A stretch of 64,000 bases of DNA from Pseudoselenomonas ruminantium (GTDB lineage Bacteria > Bacillota > Negativicutes > Selenomonadales > Selenomonadaceae), in contig CACZIV010000013.1 in NCBI GenBank assembly GCA_902781305.1, forward strand, positions 1 to 64,000, written 5' to 3'. The position numbers and the translations under genes were made by a program. Shown here piece after piece: positions 38,254 through 44,825 of the stretch. How positions within the stretch are numbered: the stretch's first letter is position 1; every line of letters starts with the position of its first letter. The notes beneath the pieces were generated by a model that saw only the letters and a list, made by a program, of their open reading frames with translations, ran no database searches and was not told the DNA's origin.

Positions 38254-38403
38254 GGGCAGAGGTGGTAATACTTTTCGCCGTTGCACGAAATGACCCACAA
38301 GGAAATGTATGAGCTTTTTAGTCACCTGCGCCGCCGTTTGTGGGCCAGTCCTCACTGCGTTCGGACAGTCGTTCCACGGCGAAAAGCATCACCACCTCCG
38401 CCC
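38254..38403 (-). repeat. Long hairpin A, left
   Basis: Arms at 38254-38281 (begins GGGCAGAGGTGGT) and 38376-38403 (ends CACCACCTCCGCCC) pair over about 28 bp, enclosing about 95 bp. The core TAATACTTTTC / GAAAAGCATCA is the same as in the short hairpins at 15 and 21 kb. Confidence 0.85.
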
Positions 38404-38447
38404 TAAGCGATTTCCGTATAAGACGGCATTTTCGCAGTGATAAGCAG

Positions 38448-38467
38448 CAAGTACATCGATGTTCTTG
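38448..38467. repeat. 20-bp near-palindrome, first copy
   Basis: CAAGTACATCGATGTTCTTG is symmetric apart from one mismatched pair. It recurs as CAAGTTCATCGATGTTCTTG at 38583-38602 and inverted at 44381-44400. Confidence 0.7.
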
Positions 38468-38582
38468 TTACAGGAGCAACGAGTTCGCAGCAATAGGCTA
38501 AATCGCAGCTTTGACTAAATAAACTGCTCTCCCACCAAAGTTATGTATGTACCATATGTGGCGATCTTGTGATGATAAGCAA

Positions 38583-38602
38583 CAAGTTCATCGATGTTCT
38601 TG
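38583..38602. repeat. 20-bp near-palindrome, second copy
   Basis: CAAGTTCATCGATGTTCTTG lies in the second copy of the internal block of the left element and differs from the first copy at one base. Confidence 0.65.
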
Positions 38603-38646
38603 TTACGGAAGCAACGAGTACGTGGCAACAGGCTAATCCGTAACTT

Positions 38647-38839
38647 GGGGCGAACGGGGAGTGCTTTTTCTGTTAGGAGCGACTGCCTGAACGTAGTGAA
38701 GGCCGGCCCCTGTAAAAGGTAGCTAAGCAAATACGCTGAAAGCAGCGCCGTTGGCCTGCCCGGCGCGGGTAGCTGGACAGCTCTATTTTGCGAGGGGGTC
38801 GTTTAGCGGGAAACAGAAAAAGTACTCCCCGTTCGCCCC
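38647..38839 (+). repeat. Long hairpin B, left
   Basis: Arms at 38647-38672 (begins GGGGCGAACGGGGAGTGC) and 38814-38839 (ends GTACTCCCCGTTCGCCCC) pair over 26 bp with a single G.T, enclosing about 140 bp that contains further small stems. Confidence 0.85.
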
Positions 38840-38922
38840 TGACCACGCATGAACAGGATACCTTTACCACGAACTGAACTCGCCGACAAACTGCAATTTA
38901 TCGGTGCCCGCCCCAAAGATTG

Positions 38923-38944
38923 TATCCCCCTATGGGGCTTAAAA
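38923..38944 (+). promoter_or_regulatory. Shared 22-bp motif before ABC importer 2
   Basis: TATCCCCCT, two bases AT, then GGGGCTTAAAA. It matches 26063-26084 at 20 of 22 positions and lies 57 bp before the start codon of the first gene, just outside the end of the left terminal-repeat element. Confidence 0.6.
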
Positions 38945-39001
38945 AAGTGGAAAAAATTTTGTATGATTAAATTATTATCTGCATGGGGGGCAATAACAGG
39001 C

Positions 39002-39943
39002 ATGAACTATGCTTTTAAGCGTTTAATACAACTGATACCAATTCTGTTCGGAATCACGTTTTTATCGTTTTTATTGATGTATATGGCCGGCAGTGATGCC
39101 GTGACGGAAATGTACAGCAACCGCGGCGTGGAAGTGGCGCAGGAAATCATTGACGAGCGCAAGGCGGCTTTAGGGCTTAATCTGTCCTTTGGTGAGCAGT
39201 ATGTAAACTGGCTTTGGGCCATGCTGCATGGGGATATGGGGATTAGCTTCGTCACGGGGGAAAATGTGCTCACGGCTTTCCTGCGAAAACTGCCGGCAAC
39301 GCTTATGCTTACGGGGCTGTCCATTGTACTGACGGTGCTTATCTCCCTGCCCTGCGGCATATTGGCGGCGGTGCGCCATGACCGCGCGGTTGATTTAATT
39401 TTGCGCTTTGGCAGTTTTATGGGCAATGCCATGCCCAATTTCTTTGTCGCCATGCTCTTGATGGAGTTTTTGGGCATTCAGCTGGGGATTTTGCCGGTGA
39501 TTTCGAGCGGTACGGACTTGGAAAGTGCTTTGCTTCCCACGCTTACGCTGGCTATAGCCATGTCGGCCAAATACATGCGGCAGGTGCGCTCGGCGGTGCT
39601 CGAAGAACTGGGCAAGGATTATGTGCTGGGGGCAAGGGCACGGGGAATTAGCGACAGTGTTATTCTCTGGAAAAACGTGATGAAGGCGGCGATGCTGACC
39701 ATTATGACATTATTGGCGCTTTCCATTGGCAGTCTTTTGGGCGGTACAGCCATCGTCGAGAGTATCTTTATGTGGGACGGCGTGGGGAAACTCGCGGTAG
39801 ATGCCATCAATATGCGCGATTATCCCGTGATTCAGGCCTATGTGATGTGGATGGCGATTATCTATGTTCTGGTTAATCTCGTGGCGGATTTGCTCTATCA
39901 CGAGCTTGACCCGCGGATTCGTCTGGGGGGGAATGGGAAATGA
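39002..39943 (+). CDS. ABC importer 2, permease 1 (NikB/OppB type)
   Basis: 313-residue inner-membrane permease, first gene of a second peptide/nickel-class importer ordered permease, permease, ATPase, ATPase, binding protein. It has an N-terminal RLIQLIPILFGITFLSFLL helix, about six helices in all, the EAA loop GARARGISDSVILWKNVMKAAM, and the terminal ELDPRIRLG. The ATG at 39002 is chosen: the frame extends back into the repeat element at 38849, but that part (MNRIPLPRTEL...) is not protein-like and lacks a ribosome-binding site. Confidence 0.9.
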   Translation: MNYAFKRLIQLIPILFGITFLSFLLMYMAGSDAVTEMYSNRGVEVAQEIIDERKAALGLNLSFGEQYVNWLWAMLHGDMGISFVTGENVLTAFLRKLPATLMLTGLSIVLTVLISLPCGILAAVRHDRAVDLILRFGSFMGNAMPNFFVAMLLMEFLGIQLGILPVISSGTDLESALLPTLTLAIAMSAKYMRQVRSAVLEELGKDYVLGARARGISDSVILWKNVMKAAMLTIMTLLALSIGSLLGGTAIVESIFMWDGVGKLAVDAINMRDYPVIQAYVMWMAIIYVLVNLVADLLYHELDPRIRLGGNGK

Positions 39944-40794
39944 GTCAGTCAGCAGCCCCAACGATTCGCCTGCAAAATGTGCAGAAAAATACTTTGCAGA
40001 AAAAAATGTATTTCTTTGGCGGATTGGCTCTGCTGCTTGTTGTGGCATCGTTTTTCAGTGAGCAGCTCTGCCCCTATGACCCGTATATGCAGGATATGAG
40101 CCTGACGAAAGCGGCACCGTCAGCCGAGCATCTTTTGGGGACAGACCGATATGGCCGGGATATGCTCTCGCGGGTTATCGCAGGCAGCAAGACCAGTATT
40201 TTTTCGACCTTATTACTGGTGAGTTTTATTACGCTCTTTGGCAGTCTGATTGGCATTATCTGTGCCTGGATGGGCAGGAAAACCGATACCGTCCTTATGC
40301 GCCTGTCGGATATGTTTCTTGCCTTTCCGGGGCTGGTCTTTGCGCTTGCTGTCGCGGCTGTTTTGGGCGGCGGCGTGCACAATGCGATTTTGGCCCTGGC
40401 GGCTATCAGCTGGCCCAAATATGCGCGGCTGGCGCGCAGCCAGACTTTGGCGTTGCAGGCAGAGCCCTTTATGCAGGCGGCCAAGATGGCGGGGAGCAGT
40501 ACCTTTAAGCTCATTTATAAGCATGTCATTCCCAATATCTCCGGGCCGATTCTCGTTACGGCGGTGCTCGATATCGGCACGATGATGATGGAACTCGCGG
40601 GGCTGTCCTTTTTGGGGCTGGGCGCCAAGCCGCCTATCCCGGAATGGGGGAGTATGATGAGCGATACGCGCAATCTCCTGCCCACCCAGCCCTGGGTGAC
40701 ATTGGCACCGGGCTTTGCGATTTTCTTTTCCGTGATGATTTTTAATCTGCTCGGCGATACAGTGCGGGATTATCTCGACCCGAAACGGAGGTAA
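39940..40794 (+). CDS. ABC importer 2, permease 2 (NikC/OppC type)
   Basis: 284-residue partner permease. LLGTDRYGRDMLSRVIAGSKTS near residue 70 and the EAA loop AAKMAGSSTFKLIYKHVIPNI near 190 identify the family, and the end has LSFLGLGAKPPIPEWGSMM. The start overlaps the preceding stop (ATGA). Its sequence differs substantially from the permease at 27124-28038, so the two importers are distant paralogues rather than a recent duplication. Confidence 0.92.
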   Translation: MSQSAAPTIRLQNVQKNTLQKKMYFFGGLALLLVVASFFSEQLCPYDPYMQDMSLTKAAPSAEHLLGTDRYGRDMLSRVIAGSKTSIFSTLLLVSFITLFGSLIGIICAWMGRKTDTVLMRLSDMFLAFPGLVFALAVAAVLGGGVHNAILALAAISWPKYARLARSQTLALQAEPFMQAAKMAGSSTFKLIYKHVIPNISGPILVTAVLDIGTMMMELAGLSFLGLGAKPPIPEWGSMMSDTRNLLPTQPWVTLAPGFAIFFSVMIFNLLGDTVRDYLDPKRR

Positions 40795-40796
40795 AG

Positions 40797-41618
40797 ATGG
40801 CAGAAATAATCCGTTATGAACAGGTGGATATTCACTACAATGGCACGCGCGCTGTCCATGATGTCAGCTTTTCCGTGGCTGAGGGAGAAATCCTCGGCAT
40901 TGTGGGGGAAAGCGGCAGCGGCAAGTCCACGCTCTTAAAGGTGGCTATGGGCATGTTGGGCCGCGAGGGACTGGTGACGCGCGGCGATATTTATTACAAG
41001 GGGCTGGATTTGCCGGATATCAGCGACAAGGAGCGGCAAAAAATCAGCGGTGCCGAAATCGGCATGATTTTTCAGCAGGCGGGCAGCAGCTTTTGTCCGA
41101 TTCGCCGCATCGGCACACAGATTAAGGAAATGATGGCGGCGCATGGTTATACCGATGCGCGGGCGGTGGAAATAGAAGCCTGTGAACTGCTGCATAAATT
41201 TGGCTTTGCCGAGCCACAGCGCATTTTGGCAAGTTATCCCTTTGAACTTTCCGGCGGCATGCAGCAGCGGGCAGCGGTGGCGGCGGCGATGCTCTTAAAG
41301 CCAAAAATCCTGCTCGCCGATGAACCGACTTCGGCCCTTGATGTCACCGTGCAGAAACAGGTCATTGAGGAAATGCTGTTGGCGCGGGAGCTCTTTGGCA
41401 CGGCCATTATCCTGGTCACGCACAATATCGGCGTCATTCGCGCGATGGCCGATACCATGCTTGTGCTTCATCAGGGCGAAGTGATGGAATACGGCAAAGC
41501 CAAGGAAATTTTAAATAACCCGCAATCGCCGTACACGCAAAAACTGTTGGCGGCGGTGCCCAGGCTCAGGAGGTCAGCATTAACTTATGGACAAGATTCT
41601 GCAAGTCAGGCATCTTAA
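40797..41618 (+). CDS. ABC importer 2, ATPase 1 (NikD type)
   Basis: 273-residue ATPase with Walker A GESGSGKST, Q-loop MIFQQAGSSFCPIRRIG, signature LSGGMQQRAAVAAAM, Walker B ILLADEPTSALDVT and switch LVTHNIG. It is short, as is usual for NikD-like subunits, without the long oligopeptide-type tail. A GGAGG site precedes the ATG. Its 3' end overlaps the next ATPase gene by 32 bp. Confidence 0.9.
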   Translation: MAEIIRYEQVDIHYNGTRAVHDVSFSVAEGEILGIVGESGSGKSTLLKVAMGMLGREGLVTRGDIYYKGLDLPDISDKERQKISGAEIGMIFQQAGSSFCPIRRIGTQIKEMMAAHGYTDARAVEIEACELLHKFGFAEPQRILASYPFELSGGMQQRAAVAAAMLLKPKILLADEPTSALDVTVQKQVIEEMLLARELFGTAIILVTHNIGVIRAMADTMLVLHQGEVMEYGKAKEILNNPQSPYTQKLLAAVPRLRRSALTYGQDSASQAS

Positions 41619-42345
41619 AAAGATTTTTCCCCGGCAGGAGGGCGGTGAAATCGTCGCGGTGGATGATGTGAGCTTTACGCTTTCGGCAGGGGAAAAACTG
41701 GCCATTATCGGTGAAAGCGGCAGCGGCAAGACCACCGTGGCCCGTATGATTGCCCGCCTTATCCCGCCGACTGCGGGCAGGATTTTTTTGGCGGGTGAGG
41801 AGATTACGCAGGCCAAGGGCAAGCAGCTCAAAAAGGCGTATGCCCAAATGCAGATGGTGTTCCAAAATCCTGTGGACAGCTTTGACCCCAGATGTACATT
41901 GGGGGATGGCATTAGCGAAAGCCTGCGCAATCACGGCAAAAGCCGGGAGCAGGCAAAGAAAATGACCGAGAATCTTCTGGAACTATGCGGGCTGAGCCCA
42001 GAATTTGCCAACCGCTATCCGCATGAGGTCAGCGGCGGCCAGTGCCAGCGGGCGGCAATCGCTCGTGCTTTGGCGATTGAGCCGCAGCTTGTGATTCTCG
42101 ATGAAGCGACTTCGGCACTGGATGTCACGGTGCAGGCCGAGGTTTTATCTCTGCTCAACCGCCTGCAGCAGGACAGGGGCATTGCCTATCTCTTTATCTG
42201 TCACGATATCGCCCTGGTGCAGGATTTTTGCGACAGGGTCATCGTTATGCATGAGGGACGGATAGTGGAGGAAGGTACGCCGGATGAGGTAATCAATAAT
42301 CCGCAGGAAGAATATACGAAAAATTTAATTGACAGCGTGTTGTAA
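41587..42345 (+). CDS. ABC importer 2, ATPase 2 (NikE type)
   Basis: 252-residue ATPase with Walker A GESGSGKTT, Q-loop MVFQNPVDSFDPRC, signature VSGGQCQRAAIARAL, Walker B VILDEATSALDVT and switch FICHDIA. The start ATG lies within the end of the preceding gene, after CAGGAGG, so the two ATPases are translationally coupled. The binding-protein gene follows 58 bp later. Confidence 0.9.
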   Translation: MDKILQVRHLKKIFPRQEGGEIVAVDDVSFTLSAGEKLAIIGESGSGKTTVARMIARLIPPTAGRIFLAGEEITQAKGKQLKKAYAQMQMVFQNPVDSFDPRCTLGDGISESLRNHGKSREQAKKMTENLLELCGLSPEFANRYPHEVSGGQCQRAAIARALAIEPQLVILDEATSALDVTVQAEVLSLLNRLQQDRGIAYLFICHDIALVQDFCDRVIVMHEGRIVEEGTPDEVINNPQEEYTKNLIDSVL

Positions 42346-42403
42346 AGCCTTTTGGCAATGGACAGGTTTTGGATTTTCTCATAGAGAAGGGAGATTTTAC
42401 CAA

Positions 42404-43954
42404 ATGAAATGGAAAAAACTGTTGGCTGCAGTCTTAGCACTGGGCTTGAGTGCCGGTGTAATGACCGGCTGTGGCAGCGACAAGGCCGCAAGCAATGGAG
42501 AAAAGGCGCTGGTTATCGGCGATACCACCTTTAACAGCTCCAACGAGGAACCGGATGTCAATCCGCATAACGCCTATGCCGGCTGGGCCTGCATCCGCTA
42601 TGGTATCGGCGAAACATTGATTAAGTACTCCGACAAGATGGAGCTTCAGTCCTGGTTGGCGACCAAGTGGGAAAATGTGGACGAACTTACCTGGAAATTC
42701 ACCTTGCGGGATGATGTAACCTTCTCCAGTGGCCGCAAAATGGATGCCGCAGCCGTAAAGCAGTGCCTTGAGCACCTTATCGCAAATAACAAGCGGGCGG
42801 CACAGGATTTGAAGATTGCTGCTATTGAAGCTAATGGTCAGGAGCTTACCATCAAGACCACGGAACCGAGACCGGCACTCTTAAACTATCTTGGCGACCC
42901 TTATGGCTGTATCATTGATGTGGATGCCGGTTTTGAAAAGGGCATCGTAGCTGGTACGGGGCCGTATATTGCCACGGATATCAAGACGGACGACCATCTG
43001 GTCTTGAAGAAAAATGAGCATTATTGGGGCGGCACGCCGAAACTCGACAAGATTACCATTCGCACCATTACAGACGGCAACACGCTGTCCAGCGCCCTGC
43101 AGTCCGGCGAAGTGCAGGCAGCTTACGGTATGGCCTATGAGAGCTATCCGTTGTTCCGCAATGATAAGTACAATATCTCCCAGATTTCCACTTCCCGTTG
43201 CTTCTTTGGGAAGATGAACTTTGACCCGGATTCGGTCTGCGCTGACCCCGCTGTGCGTCAGGCAATCGCCATGGGCATTGACAAGGAAAACTTCGTGGCC
43301 AAGCTCTTGGACGGCAATGGCTTCCCGGCTAACGGTGTATTCCCCGCAGGCCCGGCCTTTGGCGGCGACAAGGTAAAGGCCGAGAAATTTGACCTTGAAG
43401 GCGCCAAGAAGGTACTGGAAGCTGCCGGCTGGGTGGATACGGATGGCGATGGCATCCGCGAAAAGAACGGCAAAAAACTCGTGATTAAATGGCTGACCTA
43501 TCCGAGCCGTCAGGAACTGCCGCTGCTGGCTGAATCTGCCCAGGCAACGTTTAAAGAAATCGGCATGCAGGTGGAAATCAACAACACCGCCGACAACAAT
43601 CAGGTGGTTAAAGATGCCAAGGCCTGGGATGTCTATGCCATGGCTAATGTGCAGGCACCGACTGGCGACCCGGAATACTGGTTCACGGTGTTTGCAACTT
43701 CCAATGCTACGAAGAATCAGGGCAAGTACAAGAGTGCCCGCCTCGATGCCTTGGAAAATCAGCTGAGCCGCGAGTTTGACCCCGCCAAGCGTGCACAGCT
43801 GGCGCTCGATATGCAGCAGGTCGTCCTCGATGACCATGCTTTTGTGTTCTGCTCCTTCCTCAAGATGAGCATGATTTCCAAGGCTAACGTGAAAAATTAT
43901 ACATCCCATGCCTGCGATTACTATCAGGTGACGGCAGATTTGGATGTGGAATAA
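42404..43954 (+). CDS. ABC importer 2, substrate-binding lipoprotein (NikA-like SBP_bac_5)
   Basis: 516-residue solute receptor with a lipoprotein signal peptide (LGLSAGVMTGCGSD, Cys near residue 25). The body resembles the NikA/metallophore-receptor branch of family 5: ETLIKYSDKMELQSWLATKWENVDELTWKFTLRDDVTFSSGRKMDAAAV, VAGTGPYIATDIKTDDHLVL, and SRCFFGKMNFDPDSVCADPAVRQAIAMGIDK. Nickel, cobalt or an opine-type metal complex is a reasonable guess, peptide the alternative; there is no metallophore synthesis gene here. A terminator follows at 43982-44024. Confidence 0.88.
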   Translation: MKWKKLLAAVLALGLSAGVMTGCGSDKAASNGEKALVIGDTTFNSSNEEPDVNPHNAYAGWACIRYGIGETLIKYSDKMELQSWLATKWENVDELTWKFTLRDDVTFSSGRKMDAAAVKQCLEHLIANNKRAAQDLKIAAIEANGQELTIKTTEPRPALLNYLGDPYGCIIDVDAGFEKGIVAGTGPYIATDIKTDDHLVLKKNEHYWGGTPKLDKITIRTITDGNTLSSALQSGEVQAAYGMAYESYPLFRNDKYNISQISTSRCFFGKMNFDPDSVCADPAVRQAIAMGIDKENFVAKLLDGNGFPANGVFPAGPAFGGDKVKAEKFDLEGAKKVLEAAGWVDTDGDGIREKNGKKLVIKWLTYPSRQELPLLAESAQATFKEIGMQVEINNTADNNQVVKDAKAWDVYAMANVQAPTGDPEYWFTVFATSNATKNQGKYKSARLDALENQLSREFDPAKRAQLALDMQQVVLDDHAFVFCSFLKMSMISKANVKNYTSHACDYYQVTADLDVE

Positions 43955-43981
43955 GCAGCAGGAAAAAATATATTGATGGAT

Positions 43982-44024
43982 AAACTCCGTTGGTGTGTAA
44001 CGTTATGCACTAACGGAGTTTTTA
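43982..44024 (+). terminator. Terminator of ABC importer 2 operon
   Basis: AAACTCCGTTGGTG pairs with CACTAACGGAGTTT (one bulge) and is followed by TTTT. The right terminal-repeat element begins 2 bp later. Confidence 0.85.
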
Positions 44025-44082
44025 GGTAAATTGCAGTTTGTGGGGGAGTTCGTGCTAAAAGCATATTGTACATACGTAGTCA

Positions 44083-44276
44083 GGGGCGAACGGGGGAGTA
44101 CTTTTTCTGATTCCGCTAAACGACCCTCCCTGAAAGAAATCGCTGTTTAGCTATATGCGCCGGGCAGGCCGGCGGCGCGTCTTTCAACGTGCTTTCTAGT
44201 TGCTACCTGCGTCGGGCCGGCCTTCACTGCGTTCAGGCAGTCGCTCCTACAGAAAAAGCACTCCCCCGTTCGCCCC
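44083..44276 (-). repeat. Long hairpin B, right
   Basis: Arms 44083-44109 and 44250-44276 pair over 27 bp (begins GGGGCGAACGGGGGAGTAC, ends CACTCCCCCGTTCGCCCC). The stem has one more G-C pair than the left copy, gained on both sides. Confidence 0.85.
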
Positions 44277-44380
44277 AAGTTACGGATTAGCCCATTGCCA
44301 CGGATAACTTTGGTGGGAGAGCAGTTTATTTATCCGAAGCTGCGATTTAGCCTGTTGCCACAAACTCGTTGCTCCTGTAA

Positions 44381-44400
44381 CAAGAACATCGATGTACTTG
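44381..44400. repeat. 20-bp near-palindrome, right copy
   Basis: CAAGAACATCGATGTACTTG, the exact reverse complement of the copy at 38448-38467. Confidence 0.7.
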
Positions 44401-44444
44401 CTGCTTATCACTACGAAAATGACGGTTTGTACGGACATCACTTA

Positions 44445-44565
44445 GGGCGGAGGTGGTGATGCTTTTCGCCGTGGAACGACTGTCCGAACGCAAGTGGCTA
44501 AAAAGCCCATACATTTCCTTGTGGGTCATTTAGTGCAACGGCGAAAAGTATTACCACATCTGCCC
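44445..44565 (+). repeat. Long hairpin A, right
   Basis: Arms 44445-44472 (begins GGGCGGAGGTGGTGATGC) and 44538-44565 (ends GTATTACCACATCTGCCC) pair over 28 bp. The core carries G.U pairs on the + strand. The enclosed loop is about 30 bp shorter than in the left copy. Confidence 0.85.
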
Positions 44566-44681
44566 AAACTGAGCTGTAACAAATAAGTTCAGTCTCGCAA
44601 TAACATCGATAAACTGCAATTTGTAATTTGAGCAGTAAATGAATAAATATACTGAAAACTTATATAAACGTGAAAAATGAC

Positions 44682-44711
44682 TTGATGTATTCGTCTTGGT
44701 TATGCTATAAT
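44682..44711 (+). promoter_or_regulatory. Promoter of the PTS transporter gene
   Basis: TTGATG (44682-44687), 18-bp spacer, TATAAT (44706-44711). It gives a leader of about 108 nt before the start codon. Confidence 0.65.
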
Positions 44712-44748
44712 AGCGCAAGTGAATATATTAAAATTATTCTCATGGGTG

Positions 44749-44800
44749 GCATTTTGTATGCAAATTTCTTTTGTAAAAATGCATACGAATGCTTTTTTTA
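44749..44800 (+). terminator. Attenuator-like terminator in the PTS leader
   Basis: GCATTTTGTATGC (44749-44761) pairs with GCATACGAATGC (44781-44792) with one bulge and is followed by TTTTTTT. It lies inside the leader, 25 bp before the coding region. BglG/GlcT-type antitermination controls many such PTS genes, but no antiterminator gene or certain RAT site is visible here. Confidence 0.65.
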
Positions 44801-44825
44801 TTGGGAATAAGAGAGGATGTGTCTA

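Larger units (their letters stand above)
38202..38900 (+). mobile_element. Non-coding terminal-inverted-repeat element, left copy
   Basis: 699 bp bounded by perfect 14-bp inverted ends, TAAATTGCAGTTTG (38202-38215) and CAAACTGCAATTTA (38887-38900). Inside, in order: long hairpin A, a block repeated twice (38437-38512 and 38570-38646, each with a 20-bp palindrome), and long hairpin B. It encodes no credible protein. An inverted copy, shortened inside by loss of most of the second block, lies at 44027-44623. The layout resembles a non-autonomous MITE-like element. No clear target-site duplication is visible, and both copies begin just after a terminator. Confidence 0.7.
44027..44623 (-). mobile_element. 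Non-coding terminal-inverted-repeat element, right copy
   Basis: 597 bp, inverted relative to the element at 38202-38900. The ends are TAAATTGCAGTTTG (44027-44040) and TAAACTGCAATTTG (44610-44623), the second with two changes. Read on the - strand it aligns along its length with the left copy: hairpin A, one internal block with the 20-bp palindrome, a remnant of the second block, then hairpin B. Divergence is scattered, with many changes in loops and few in stems. No ORF, no transposase, no obvious target duplication. Confidence 0.7.

Noticed and set aside
38849..39001. A longer N-terminus for the NikB-like permease
   Set aside because: The extra 51 codons lie in the end of the repeat element and leader; the permease's usual first helix begins at the ATG at 39002.
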